From Vreelandella aquamarina (GTDB lineage: Bacteria; Pseudomonadota; Gammaproteobacteria; Pseudomonadales; Halomonadaceae), in assembly GCF_020075495.1 (NCBI RefSeq), contig NZ_JABYQT010000003.1:248001-312000 (forward strand): DNA of 64,000 nucleotides, in the 5' to 3' direction. The translations under genes and the position numbers were made by a program. How positions within the stretch are numbered: position 1 is the first letter of the stretch; every line of letters begins with the position of its first letter. Below, piece by piece: positions 51,198 to 60,439 of the stretch. Under the pieces are notes generated by a model. That model ran no database searches and was not told the origin of the DNA. It worked only from the letters and a program-made list of their open reading frames with translations.

Positions 51198-51497
51198 TCA
51201 AGGCAAAACTTTCTTGAACGGCTTCACAATTACCTTGGCATACACGCCTGCAATGATGTATGGATCGGCGTCCGCCCAGCGCTGTGCGGCCTCGAGGTTG
51301 TCAAATTCAGCCACGATCAGACTGCCGCTGAATCCCGCATCACCCGGGTTTTCCGTATCCACCGCCGGGTGGGGGCCTGCCAGCACCAGGCGGCCTTCAT
51401 CGCGCAGTGTTTCAATGCGTGCCAGGTGATCGGGGCGCGCGGCCATGCGCCGTTCAAGGCTGTCGGCCACGTCTTCACTCATGATTGCATACAGCAT
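51198..51497 (-). CDS. YciI-like protein
   Basis: A 99-residue YCII-family protein (dimeric ferredoxin-like fold, catalytic role uncertain). [38 protein letters not shown] and [18 protein letters not shown] fit the family, including the conserved His and Asp in the core. AAGGAG precedes the ATG. A divergent rnm gene lies upstream; 156 bases separate it from mnmC. Confidence 0.88.
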   Translation of the reverse strand: MLYAIMSEDVADSLERRMAARPDHLARIETLRDEGRLVLAGPHPAVDTENPGDAGFSGSLIVAEFDNLEAAQRWADADPYIIAGVYAKVIVKPFKKVLP

Positions 51498-51658
51498 GGG
51501 GATAACTCCTTTGGAACACAGGGTAAAGCGCTTTGTACGGCATTGACCGCACCTGCATAAGCGCGCACCATGGCGGGCATTCGGCCATCGCCCGGCGTTC
51601 GGTATCATCGCGCTGCGCGGGCGGCCCGCCTATTCTGACAAACTCGCCACACGGCGTC

Positions 51659-52603
51659 ATGCCCATGCCCCTATTTCCAACGTTACTTCCCGCCACGTTC
51701 GATGCCGACCAGCGCTATCCGGTGGACCTGCACATGCACTCGACCGCCTCGGATGGCGCCATGACGCCTGGCGAGCTGGTGGCGCTGTGCGCCGCGCGCG
51801 GCCTTACCCACATGTCGCTGACCGACCACGACACCATGGCGGGTATCGATGAAGCCGGGCAGGCGGCACGCCAGGCGGGGCTTTGCCTCGTGCCCGGCTG
51901 CGAACTGTCCACCCGCTGGCAAGGCATCAACATTCATGTCGTCGCCCTGGTGCCCGGCGGCGTTCAAGGCCCCCTGATAGAGGGGCTCGAACAGCAGCGC
52001 CAGGCGCGTATCCAGCGCGCCAACGTGATTGCCGAGCGCCTGGAGAAGGCCGGCCTTGAAAACGCTCTGGAAAAAGCCCGCCAGCAGGCGGGCAGTGACC
52101 GCCCGCTGGGGCGGCCGGATTTTGCCCGGGCACTGGTCGCCGACGGCCTGGTGTCCGACTGGGCCACAGCGTTCAAGCGCTATCTGGGCAGCGGCAAGAA
52201 GGGCGACGTGAAGGCGCATTGGCCGGAAATCGGCGAGGCCGTCAAATGGGTGGTGAACTCAGGCGGCGTGGCGGTCATCGCCCACCCGCTGCGCTACGGG
52301 CTGACCCGGCGCAAGCGCGGGCTGCTGATGGATGATTTTCAGGCAGCCGGCGGCGAAGCGGCGGAGCTGGTCAGCGGCCAGCAGAATCCGGACAGCACGC
52401 GCGACCTTGCCCGCCAGCTGGTCGAGCGCGGTTTCTACGCTTCGATCGGGAGCGATTTCCACTTCCCGGGCAGCCACGCTGCCCCCGGCAGCATGAGCGT
52501 GGTGCCGCGCACCGCCGCGCCGCCCATCTGGCAGCATCCGCGCCTTGAGCACCTGCGCGACGCTCCGCCCGGGCCATTGGCCGCCATGTCAGCTATGGTA
52601 TGA
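51659..52603 (+). CDS. rnm: PHP-domain RNase AM / YciV (TrpH)
   Basis: A metal-dependent 5'-3' exoribonuclease that trims 5' ends of rRNAs and degrades pAp-like molecules in E. coli. The 314 residues carry the PHP ligands: DLHMHSTASDG, LTDHDTMAG, GCELST, AHPLRYG and GSDFHFPG. Two ATGs (51659 and 51665) are possible starts. It is followed 48 bases later by yciO, the same pair as in E. coli and Pseudomonas. Confidence 0.88.
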   Translation: MPMPLFPTLLPATFDADQRYPVDLHMHSTASDGAMTPGELVALCAARGLTHMSLTDHDTMAGIDEAGQAARQAGLCLVPGCELSTRWQGINIHVVALVPGGVQGPLIEGLEQQRQARIQRANVIAERLEKAGLENALEKARQQAGSDRPLGRPDFARALVADGLVSDWATAFKRYLGSGKKGDVKAHWPEIGEAVKWVVNSGGVAVIAHPLRYGLTRRKRGLLMDDFQAAGGEAAELVSGQQNPDSTRDLARQLVERGFYASIGSDFHFPGSHAAPGSMSVVPRTAAPPIWQHPRLEHLRDAPPGPLAAMSAMV

Positions 52604-52651
52604 GAAGTACCATGTAATGGACGAAAACGTACCGACGGCCAGGAGCAGACA

Positions 52652-53275
52652 ATGAGCCAGTACTTCCAGATACATCCGGACAACCCGCAAAAGCGCCTGA
52701 TCGACCAATCCATCGAGATCATCCGCCAGGGAGGCGTGATCGCCTACCCCACGGATTCCGGCTATGCGCTGGGCTGCCATCTGGGCGAGAAAAAGGCCAT
52801 CGAGAAGATCAAGTGGCTGCGCTCGCTGGATGACAAGCACAACTTCACCCTGATGTGCTCGGACCTTTCGGAAATTGGCACCTATGCCAAGATGGATAAC
52901 GCCATTTTCCGCATGCTCAAAGCGCACACGCCGGGACCTTACACCTACATTCTGGACGCGACCACCGAAGTGCCGCGCCTTCTGCTGCACCCCAAGCGCC
53001 GCTCGATCGGCGTGCGCGTGCCCGACCACCGCATTACCCATGCGCTGCTGGAAGCACTGGGCGAGCCGTTGATGAGCGTGACGCTGATTCCGGTAGGCGA
53101 GACGCTGCCCATGAACGACCCCGAAGAGATCCGCGAGCGCTTTGCCGCGCACCTGGATCTGATCATCGACGGTGGCGCCTGCCACCTGGACCCTACCAGC
53201 GTGATCGACCTGCGCGAGCTGCCGCCGAAAATCGTGCGCGAAGGGCGCGGCGATACCACCCCCTTTGCCAGCTGA
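52652..53275 (+). CDS. yciO: YciO/Sua5-family protein
   Basis: A 207-residue member of the YrdC/YciO/Sua5 fold, related to the threonylcarbamoyl-AMP synthases for tRNA t6A; the YciO subgroup's own role is less clear. It has GGVIAYPTDSGYALGC, KKAIEKIKWLRSLDDKH, FTLMCSDLSE and a C-terminal SVIDLRELPPKIVREG. AGGAG precedes the ATG. Confidence 0.92.
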   Translation: MSQYFQIHPDNPQKRLIDQSIEIIRQGGVIAYPTDSGYALGCHLGEKKAIEKIKWLRSLDDKHNFTLMCSDLSEIGTYAKMDNAIFRMLKAHTPGPYTYILDATTEVPRLLLHPKRRSIGVRVPDHRITHALLEALGEPLMSVTLIPVGETLPMNDPEEIRERFAAHLDLIIDGGACHLDPTSVIDLRELPPKIVREGRGDTTPFAS

Positions 53276-53279
53276 CCCC

Positions 53280-53313
53280 CCCGCCATGCCCTTGACCGCA
53301 AGGGCATGGCGGG
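53280..53313. terminator. Perfect 14-bp hairpin between yciO and the channel gene
   Basis: CCCGCCATGCCCTT and its complement form a perfect 14-bp stem with a six-base loop between two convergent genes. It has no T run on either side. Confidence 0.6.
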
Positions 53314-53332
53314 CATCAAGTGCCTGGCGCCG

Positions 53333-54226
53333 TCACGTCTCTTCTGCCTGGTCCTTCTTGTCTGCCTGGTCCTTCTTGCGTGGGTCTTCGCTGTTCTCAT
53401 CCAGCCAGGTGCCGCAGCGCAGGCAGTAGCGGGCGCGTTTTTCGTGGCGGTCATGGCCGCAGCCGGGGCAGGCTTCATCAGAGTAGCGGTCTTCACGGAT
53501 GGAACGGATCACCTGGGCCGAAAAGATGCCCGTGGGCACGGCGATGATCGAGTAGCCGATCAGCATCAGCATGACGGTAATCGCCTTGCCAAGGGGCGTA
53601 CCCGGCACGATATCGCCATAGCCCACGGTGGTCACGCTGACCACCGCCCAGTAGATCGACATGGGAATGCTGGTGAACCCGGTTTCCGGTGACTCGATGG
53701 TGTACATGAGCGCCGCGAACATGGTGACCACCATGAAAATGCTGCAGAAAAACAGCAGTACCTGACGCACGCTGCGCTTGAGCGCCTCGATCAGAAGGCG
53801 TCCTTCCCCGACGAACTCCATCAGGCGCAGAATGCGGAAAATACGCAGCACGCGCAGAAAACGGATGATCACCAGCGCATGGAAGCCGGGCACCAGCAGG
53901 ACCAGCCAGGCCGGCAGGATCGAAATCAGATCGACCACGCCATAAAAGCTCTTCAGGTACAGGGCAGGGCGCTCGAGGCAGTAGATGCGGACCGCAAGCT
54001 CCACGGTGAACAGGATGGTAAAGCTCCACTCCAGATAGTAGAAAAGCCAGCCATACTCCTGGGAAACCGCCTGTACACTGCCCAGCAGTATCACCCCCAC
54101 GCTGCCCAGGATCATGGCGATCAACGCGATATCGAACCCCTTGGCCGCCGGCGTATCGGATTCGAAAATGATGTGAAACAGCTGCGTACGAAGTCCTTCG
54201 GCAGCCGGAGTCAAATGAAAGCTCAT
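53333..54226 (-). CDS. Voltage-gated-type K+ channel with C-terminal zinc ribbon
   Basis: The 297 residues have six transmembrane segments: an S4-like voltage sensor with regularly spaced arginines (about 122-134, RFLRVLRIFRILR), a pore loop with selectivity filter TTVGYGD (199-205) and the last helix to about 240. A cytosolic tail adds a probable zinc ribbon with Cys253, Cys256, Cys268 and Cys271, then a charged KKDQADKKDQ end. It resembles Kv-type ion transporters found in marine gammaproteobacteria. The gating signal is unknown. Confidence 0.88.
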   Translation of the reverse strand: MSFHLTPAAEGLRTQLFHIIFESDTPAAKGFDIALIAMILGSVGVILLGSVQAVSQEYGWLFYYLEWSFTILFTVELAVRIYCLERPALYLKSFYGVVDLISILPAWLVLLVPGFHALVIIRFLRVLRIFRILRLMEFVGEGRLLIEALKRSVRQVLLFFCSIFMVVTMFAALMYTIESPETGFTSIPMSIYWAVVSVTTVGYGDIVPGTPLGKAITVMLMLIGYSIIAVPTGIFSAQVIRSIREDRYSDEACPGCGHDRHEKRARYCLRCGTWLDENSEDPRKKDQADKKDQAEET

Positions 54227-54322
54227 AAGGGTCCTGGCGAAATGGAAATACGTCTACCTTTGCGGCGTACGGTGCCGACAAGCGCGTGGCCGAAAACGCA
54301 TCGGCAGCGAGTCAAGACCGCG

Positions 54323-55210
54323 TTAGCTTAGCGCGCTTTGCAGCGCCAAACGATGGGAAAGCGTGAGCAGCGTCACGCCACAGGCAGTACCTGGCTGGCC
54401 ATCGTCATCGAGCGCGGCAGGCAGGCAGCTTGCCTGGGCCTTCAGGTCATCGGCAAGCTCGGGGTGGCCTGCCAGTTGTTCGAGCGCCTCGCGGGCGTCT
54501 TGCAGGTAGGTAGCATGCTGGCTGTCGTGAAAGGCATCCAGGGCGAGCGTGGCGCGATGCAGCCACTGGCCTGGCGAGCGGGCGTCCGGCAGCGGCCACT
54601 GCTGGGCGCGCAGTGCGGCCCCACGCGCCGCCTTGCTGCTATCCGAAGGTCGAAGCGGCACGCGCTCGGCAAGCGCCAGGGCCAGCGACCAGAGTGCCTC
54701 GGGAGCGCCCGCTTTCAGTTCAAGCTCCACTTCGCAGATGGGCGTGGTGTACATGCCGCTCTCGATCTCGCCTTGATCCAGTACCAGCTCGATATGGCTA
54801 CCCTGCCACTCAAGCTGCCAGCTGTGCCGGGTGAAATCGGTGCGCAGCCGGGGAGCCAGGCGTTCGAGCTGCCCGCCAAGCTCGCCCTTGAAAGGCGGCA
54901 GGGCGGCCAGGCCCTCCCGGTCGAGTTCAGTACGCTCGACCGGCCACTCCCACTCTTGGCGGCTGGAGAGCCCGCCGCCGCCCTGGCCTGCGGTCTTTAC
55001 CGTCTGCAGCACCTGGGTATCCACCTGGCGAAGACGCAGGGCAATGCGAGCGCGGGCAAGGGCGTCGTCCGGCGTATCGTAATAGCGGTTGGCCAGCGAC
55101 TGGACAAGCGGCGGGTGATCCATGAGCTCCGGGTGGCGCATCAGCGCCTCGGCGCCGCCTGGCGCGAGCGCCAGCTTGAGCTCGACTTCGATAGGTGTTG
55201 CATTTTCCAT
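54323..55210 (-). CDS. CYTH-domain protein (probable triphosphatase)
   Basis: It is likely to hydrolyse inorganic triphosphate or a similar compound. The 295 residues begin with the CYTH signature EVELKLAL (ExExK), then YYDTPDDALARARIALRLR and the later metal/phosphate segment ICEVELELKAG. E. coli YgiF, about 433 residues, has a complete C-terminal CHAD domain; here only about 110 helical residues follow the CYTH domain, so the CHAD part is short or divergent. The ATG at 55210 is preferred over a GTG four codons earlier that sits in the ribosome-site region. Confidence 0.85.
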   Translation of the reverse strand: MENATPIEVELKLALAPGGAEALMRHPELMDHPPLVQSLANRYYDTPDDALARARIALRLRQVDTQVLQTVKTAGQGGGGLSSRQEWEWPVERTELDREGLAALPPFKGELGGQLERLAPRLRTDFTRHSWQLEWQGSHIELVLDQGEIESGMYTTPICEVELELKAGAPEALWSLALALAERVPLRPSDSSKAARGAALRAQQWPLPDARSPGQWLHRATLALDAFHDSQHATYLQDAREALEQLAGHPELADDLKAQASCLPAALDDDGQPGTACGVTLLTLSHRLALQSALS

Positions 55211-55347
55211 GACAATAGCCACCCTTAGATGATGACGTGTTGATGAATTTTTCGGTACCGATATGAACTTTTCATGACGGCGGCGAACGCACTCTTTATA
55301 CTGGCGTCGCCATTTCCAGGCTTCCCGAAAACAGGCTTAAAGGCTTT

Positions 55348-56028
55348 ATGGTTACCTCCAACCCTTTTTCTGCGATGTTCGGCCGCTCGCCATTCCAGCC
55401 GCTGCTGGCCCACATCGTCAAGGCCAATGAATGCGCCGACCAGCTGTTGCCGTTTTTTGAAGCGTCGCTTGCCGGTGACTGGGACAAAGCAACGGCGCTG
55501 CGCGAAAACGTCACCCGCCTGGAGCACGAGGCGGACGTACTGAAGACGGATTTGCGGCTCAACCTGCCCAACACCATGTTCCTGCCGGTTTCCCGGTCGG
55601 ATCTTCTCGACCTGATCAGCGTTCAGGACAAGATCGCCAACAAGGTACGCGACATTACCGGCATCATGCTGGGACGTAAAATGCGCGTGCCCGACGAGCT
55701 GGCCGAACCCATGCGCGACTACATGACCACCAGTGTGGCGTGCGTCGCCCAGGCGCGCCAGGCACTCGAGGAACTGATGGAGCTGCTGGAGTCCGGCTTT
55801 GGCCGCCACGTCTCCGATGTAATCCAGAACATGATCCGCGAACTGCATAATCTTGAACATCAGGCCGATAGCCAGCAAGTCGCGATTCGTCGCCAGCTGT
55901 TTCAGCTTGAAAGCCAATTACCACCGGTCGATGTCATCTTTTTATACAAGATCATCGAATGGGTGGGTGAAGTGTCCGACCGCGCTGAGCGCGTGGGCAG
56001 CCGCCTGCAGATTTTGACCGCACGCTAA
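55348..56028 (+). CDS. DUF47/PhoU-like phosphate transport regulator
   Basis: A 226-residue helical TIGR00153-type protein, usually paired with PiT transporters and thought to regulate them. FLPVSRSDLLDLISVQDKIAN is a family hallmark. It starts at ATG 55348 and is followed ten bases later by the PiT gene, so the two form one operon. No clear PHO box was found upstream; a TATACT-like -10 lies near 55297. Confidence 0.92.
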   Translation: MVTSNPFSAMFGRSPFQPLLAHIVKANECADQLLPFFEASLAGDWDKATALRENVTRLEHEADVLKTDLRLNLPNTMFLPVSRSDLLDLISVQDKIANKVRDITGIMLGRKMRVPDELAEPMRDYMTTSVACVAQARQALEELMELLESGFGRHVSDVIQNMIRELHNLEHQADSQQVAIRRQLFQLESQLPPVDVIFLYKIIEWVGEVSDRAERVGSRLQILTAR

Positions 56029-56037
56029 GGGAACCCC

Positions 56038-57303
56038 ATGCAAATTATTGCCCAGCACGGTGAGATTTTTATCATCCTGGCCTGCCTGTTCGGCTTTTTC
56101 ATGGCCTGGGGCGTTGGCGCCAACGATGTGGCCAACGCGATGGGAACGTCCGTGGGATCGAAGGCGATCACCATCAAGCAAGCCATCATCATCGCCGTCA
56201 TCTTCGAGTTTCTAGGCGCCTGGCTTGCCGGTGGCGAGGTCACTGCCACCATTCGCGGCGGTATCATTGATGCCAACCTGCTCGAAGCCGACCCACAGTT
56301 TCTGGTGTACGGCATGCTCTCGGCACTTCTGGCCGCGGGTATCTGGCTCATGGTGGCCTCGGCGCGCGGCTGGCCGGTTTCCACCACCCACTCCATTGTA
56401 GGCGCGATCGTCGGTTTTGCCGCCGTGGGCCTGGGCGTCGAGGCCGTGGCCTGGGGCAAGGTCGGCCAGATCGCGTCCAGCTGGGTGGTATCGCCGCTGC
56501 TGGCCGGTACCATCGCCTTTGTACTGTTCAAATCCGTGCAGCACCTGATCTTTGAAAGCAAGGACCCCTTTGCCGCCGCCAAGCGCTACGTGCCGGGCTA
56601 TGTGTTCCTGGTCGGCTTCATCGTTGCCATGGTCACGCTGACCAAGGGGCTCTCCCACGTTGGCCTGCACCTGACCTTCAGCCAGAGCCTGCTGTTGTCG
56701 ATTCTGATCGGCGTGATCATCATGGGGCTGGGCTTCGTGATGCAGCAGCGTATCAAGTACACCAAGAGCGCCAACGACCATTTCGGCTATGCCAACGTGG
56801 AGCGCGTGTTCGGCGTGCTGATGATCTTCACCGCCTGCGCCATGGCGTTTGCCCATGGCTCCAACGATGTGGCCAACGCGGTGGGCCCGCTGGCAGCGGT
56901 CATCAGCGTGGTGCGCAGTGAAGGCATGATCGACAGCGCTGCCCTCGTCCCCTGGTGGGTGCTGGTGCTGGGCGGCAGCGGTATCGTGTTTGGCCTGGTC
57001 ACCTATGGTCACAAGGTGATCGCCACGGTGGGCACCGGGATTACCGAACTGACCCCGAGCCGCGGCTTTGCGGCCACGCTCGCCGCTGCCACCACCGTGG
57101 TCGTGGCTTCTGGTACCGGCCTGCCCATCTCCACCACCCATACGCTGGTGGGCGCGGTGCTGGGGGTAGGGTTGGCGCGCGGCATGGCGGCGCTCAACCT
57201 GCGTGTCATCGGCACCATCGTGCTCTCCTGGCTGATCACGCTGCCCGCCGGCGCGGGACTTGCCATCGTGTTCTTCTTCATGTTCAAGGGCATGTTCGGC
57301 TGA
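56038..57303 (+). CDS. pit: PiT-family inorganic phosphate transporter
   Basis: A low-affinity phosphate (metal-phosphate) symporter of the inner membrane. The 421 residues contain the duplicated PiT signature, GANDVANAMGTSVG (27-40) and GSNDVANAVGP in the second half, around a hydrophilic central loop (about 160-190, ESKDPFAAAKRY). Ten or more transmembrane helices are evident. Confidence 0.95.
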   Translation: MQIIAQHGEIFIILACLFGFFMAWGVGANDVANAMGTSVGSKAITIKQAIIIAVIFEFLGAWLAGGEVTATIRGGIIDANLLEADPQFLVYGMLSALLAAGIWLMVASARGWPVSTTHSIVGAIVGFAAVGLGVEAVAWGKVGQIASSWVVSPLLAGTIAFVLFKSVQHLIFESKDPFAAAKRYVPGYVFLVGFIVAMVTLTKGLSHVGLHLTFSQSLLLSILIGVIIMGLGFVMQQRIKYTKSANDHFGYANVERVFGVLMIFTACAMAFAHGSNDVANAVGPLAAVISVVRSEGMIDSAALVPWWVLVLGGSGIVFGLVTYGHKVIATVGTGITELTPSRGFAATLAAATTVVVASGTGLPISTTHTLVGAVLGVGLARGMAALNLRVIGTIVLSWLITLPAGAGLAIVFFFMFKGMFG

Positions 57304-57343
57304 CAAGCGCGCGCCAGCCAGCGCGTTGAACGCCTGGCCCCAT

Positions 57344-57403
57344 AGCGGCACCTTCATGCAGGTTGGCAACGACAACGTGCAATGCAAGGTGCCGCTGTTT
57401 TTT
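57344..57403 (+). terminator. Rho-independent terminator after pit
   Basis: An 11-bp stem AGCGGCACCTT / AAGGTGCCGCT encloses a 31-base loop and is followed shortly by six T residues. Confidence 0.82.
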
Positions 57404-57478
57404 ATGCTCTGGTAAAGTAGCCCGCACGGCGAGGCAATCGCCGGATGCCTTCTTTTCACCTGCTGCCGGAGAGCGGCC

Positions 57479-58813
57479 TTGGATAAGCACTTCCCTTTTG
57501 TTGACTGGTTTCGTAACGCGTCCCCGTATATCAATGCGCACCGGGGGCGAACCTTCGTCATTCTGATCGAGGGCGAAGCCATGGCGTCCGGCCGCGGGGA
57601 GCAGCTGGTTCAGGATCTGGCCCTGCTGCACACCCTGGGTGTGCGTCTGGTAGTGGTATTCGGCACGCGCCCGCAGGTGCACGAGGCGCTGAGCCTGGCA
57701 GGTGTCGAGCCCACTCGGGTGAACGGCAAGTGGGTGGCCGACCGCGCCGTCATGGCTCATGTCGAGCAGGTGGCGGCGCACCAGCGCCTGTGGCTCGAAG
57801 CACGGCTTTCGCTTGGCCTGCCGAGCACGCCGCTGCACGGCGTGGAACTTAGCGTGATTTCCGGCAACCTGGTTACAGCCAAGCCCCTGGGCGTGCGCGA
57901 AGGGGTGGATTTCGACCACAGCGGCGAGGTGCGTCGTGTGCGGGCGGACGCCATTCAAGGGCTTCTGGACAAGGGCTCGCTGGTACTGCTGCCGCCGCTG
58001 GGCTTTTCCAGCACCGGCGAGGTGTTCGACCTGGATGCGGCAGAAGTCGCTCAGCACGCCGCCGTGGCGCTCAAGGCCGACAAGCTGATTCTGCTGGGTG
58101 AATCAGAAGGGCTTGAGGACGACGAGGGCGAACTGCTGCGCCAGCTAAGCCCGGCCGAGGCCGACCCCCGGCTTGCCAGCGCCCAGCCTGGCAGCGAGCT
58201 TGCCCGCCACCTGAACGCGGCCTGCAACGCAGCGCTCGAAGGCGTGGCCCGTACCCACCTGCTTTCCTGGCGCAACCCCGATGCGCTGCTGGGCGAACTG
58301 TTCACCCGCGACGGGGTGGGCACCATGATCACCCAGCACCGCTACGAGCAGCTGCGCTCGGCCAAGCTCAACGATATCGCCGGCCTGCTCGAACTGCTCG
58401 AACCTCTTGAGCAGCGCGGCATGCTGGTCGCCCGCTCCCGCGAGCGGCTGGAGCACGAGATCGATGACTACATGGTGATCGAGCGTGACGGCATGGTGAT
58501 CGGCTGTGCTGCGCTGCACCTGTTCCCCGACTCCCGCGTGGCCGAGCTTGCCTGTGTGGCGGTACACGGCAACTACCGCGGCGGGGAGCGTGGCGAGCGG
58601 CTGATCGAAGCTCTGGAGCGCCGCGCCCGCAAGCGCGGATTGAGCGCCATCTTCGTGCTCACCACCCACACCGCGCACTGGTTCGTGGAGCACGGCTTCA
58701 AGCCCGCCACGCTCGACGACCTGCCGCCGTTGAAGCGGGAAGCCTACAACCACGCGCGTAAATCCAAGGTGTTGATGAAGACCTTGGCAGGCGAGGGCGG
58801 TGCCAGACCGTAA
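57479..58813 (+). CDS. argA: Amino-acid N-acetyltransferase (ArgA)
   Basis: It acetylates glutamate, the first step of arginine synthesis. The 444 residues combine an amino-acid-kinase-like domain (1 to about 285; arginine feedback site) with a C-terminal GNAT domain (about 295-435; ELACVAVHGNYRGGERGERL). The start is TTG, with GGAGAG about six bases upstream and the conserved N-terminus DKHFPFVDWFRNASPYINAHRG. A GC-rich hairpin without a T run follows. Confidence 0.95.
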   Translation: MDKHFPFVDWFRNASPYINAHRGRTFVILIEGEAMASGRGEQLVQDLALLHTLGVRLVVVFGTRPQVHEALSLAGVEPTRVNGKWVADRAVMAHVEQVAAHQRLWLEARLSLGLPSTPLHGVELSVISGNLVTAKPLGVREGVDFDHSGEVRRVRADAIQGLLDKGSLVLLPPLGFSSTGEVFDLDAAEVAQHAAVALKADKLILLGESEGLEDDEGELLRQLSPAEADPRLASAQPGSELARHLNAACNAALEGVARTHLLSWRNPDALLGELFTRDGVGTMITQHRYEQLRSAKLNDIAGLLELLEPLEQRGMLVARSRERLEHEIDDYMVIERDGMVIGCAALHLFPDSRVAELACVAVHGNYRGGERGERLIEALERRARKRGLSAIFVLTTHTAHWFVEHGFKPATLDDLPPLKREAYNHARKSKVLMKTLAGEGGARP

Positions 58814-58838
58814 CGACGAGCAAGCGAGGCGAGTAAAC

Positions 58839-58864
58839 GGCGGGGCGGCCCGAGCCGCCCCGCC
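58839..58864. terminator. GC-rich hairpin between argA and the SDR gene
   Basis: GGCGGGGCGGC and GCCGCCCCGCC form a perfect 11-bp stem with a CCGA loop between the convergent genes. No T run is present. Confidence 0.6.
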
Positions 58865-58872
58865 TGAGGGCG

Positions 58873-59727
58873 TCAGGTGTTTAAAATGACGCCACCGTTG
58901 AGATGCAGGGTCTGGCCTGTCATGTAGGAAGACTCTTCGCTTGCCAGGTACACATAGGCCGGGCCCATCTCGCTTGGCTGGCCGGCACGCTTCATGGGCA
59001 CCTGCCCGCCGAAGGACGCGACCTTCTCGTCATCGAAACTCGCTGGAATCAGCGGCGTCCATACCGGCCCAGGGGCGACGGCGTTCACACGAATGCCGCG
59101 ATCCATCAAGGACATTGCCATCGAGCGCATGAAGCCCTGAATGGCGCCCTTGGTGGCGCTGTAATCGATCAGCGTATCGTTACCCTTGAAGGCATTGATC
59201 GAGGATGTCTCGATAATCGTGTCGCCTTGTTGCAGGTGCGGCAGCGCGGCCTTGGTCAGATAGAAATGGCTGAAGATGTTGGTCTGAAAGGTGCGCATGA
59301 TCTGCTCATCGGGGATTTCGGTCAGATCGCTCCAGTCGTACTGCTCGGCGGCGTTGTTGACCACGATATTGACCTTGCCGAAATGCTCAACGGTTTTGTC
59401 CACCACTTCCCGGCAGAAGGCAGGCTCGGCCACATCGCCCTTGAGCACCAGGCAGCGGCGGCCTTCGGCTTCTACCAGGGCCTTGGTATCTTCGGCGTCC
59501 TCGTCCTCTTTCAAGTGGACGATCACGCTGTCGGCGCCTTCGCGGGCGTAGTGAACCGCCACGGCGCGGCCGATGCCGCTGTCGCCGCCGGTAATGATGG
59601 CGACTTTATCCAGAAGCTTTTCGGTGCCTTTGTAGCTCGTGCGGATAAATTCGGGTTCCGGGTGCATTTCATGCTCATCGCCCGGCTGCTTTTCCTGGTG
59701 CTGGGGCGGTTGCTGTTGCTCGCTCAT
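58873..59727 (-). CDS. Short-chain dehydrogenase (stress-type, YghA/GSP39-like)
   Basis: An NAD(P)-dependent oxidoreductase of unknown substrate. The 284 residues begin with about 38 hydrophilic residues (QQQPPQHQEKQ), then the Rossmann motif TGGDSGIGRA (46-55), NNAA, and the catalytic triad Ser176, Tyr189 and Lys193. The N-terminal extension and overall likeness point to the YghA/general stress protein 39 group. AAGGAG precedes the ATG. It lies beside a putative stress cluster. Confidence 0.9.
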   Translation of the reverse strand: MSEQQQPPQHQEKQPGDEHEMHPEPEFIRTSYKGTEKLLDKVAIITGGDSGIGRAVAVHYAREGADSVIVHLKEDEDAEDTKALVEAEGRRCLVLKGDVAEPAFCREVVDKTVEHFGKVNIVVNNAAEQYDWSDLTEIPDEQIMRTFQTNIFSHFYLTKAALPHLQQGDTIIETSSINAFKGNDTLIDYSATKGAIQGFMRSMAMSLMDRGIRVNAVAPGPVWTPLIPASFDDEKVASFGGQVPMKRAGQPSEMGPAYVYLASEESSYMTGQTLHLNGGVILNT

Positions 59728-60439
59728 GTGCAGTGACTCCTTGTTGGCACGTTAATCCTTCATGAGGCGGGCGAGAAAATAAACGCCCGCCCGTTTTCGC
59801 CTCTTAACCCTAGCCTACGCAGCCTGCCAGGGCCAAACTGGTAACGCCCCCAGAGTTTCATTGTTAGCCCTATCTTTTCATGCTTGTTGATTTAAATTGT
59901 TAACGATAGCCAAACCTTCCATGCCTGAATAAGTCGACTAATGAGTTTTAATTAATTGAAACATGCTTTGTCGCTTTTAAAGAAAACGCTTAATTGCAGT
60001 TTAAATAATTTGAAAAGTTCGTTTTATATCAAGGTGGGCGAATTTAATGCGCTTGTTATGTTGCGATTCGTGGGGCTACTTCGGGTGCCAGACCTGCAGG
60101 CAGGAGGCGCTGGGCGTAGTGGCTTCATCTGCGATGCGCAAACGCTGGAAATAAAAAAATACTGCCACGTTTAATGTTTTTTACTGGCGCTCAATTGATA
60201 TTGATTAAATCTCCTGACGCCTGCAGACGGCCTGGCGTGAGAAAATTGACAAGGTAGTAAGGCACACTATAGTGAAAAAGCGATTTATATTAAGCGTAAA
60301 CAAGGATAGTCGTAATAACGATGATCGATTATCGCTTTTCCATTACGTTTGATTCTTGGCGGTCCAGTTCGTTTTGTTTCACTTCAAGTACGCATTTATC
60401 AATGCTGAAACGCGTGAAACGACAAGGAGTAAATGACAG
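59728..60439 (+). other. AT-rich gap before the stress cluster
   Basis: About 710 bases, strongly AT-rich from 59850 to 60060 and from 60160 to 60430. A 72-codon frame (59956-60174) has no ribosome site or recognisable product and is not called. The promoter of the following gene should lie in the last 150 bases. No repeat, IS end or tRNA was seen. Confidence 0.6.

Noticed and set aside
59956..60174. A 72-codon frame in the AT-rich gap
   Set aside because: No ribosome site, no recognisable motif, and codon use unlike neighbours.
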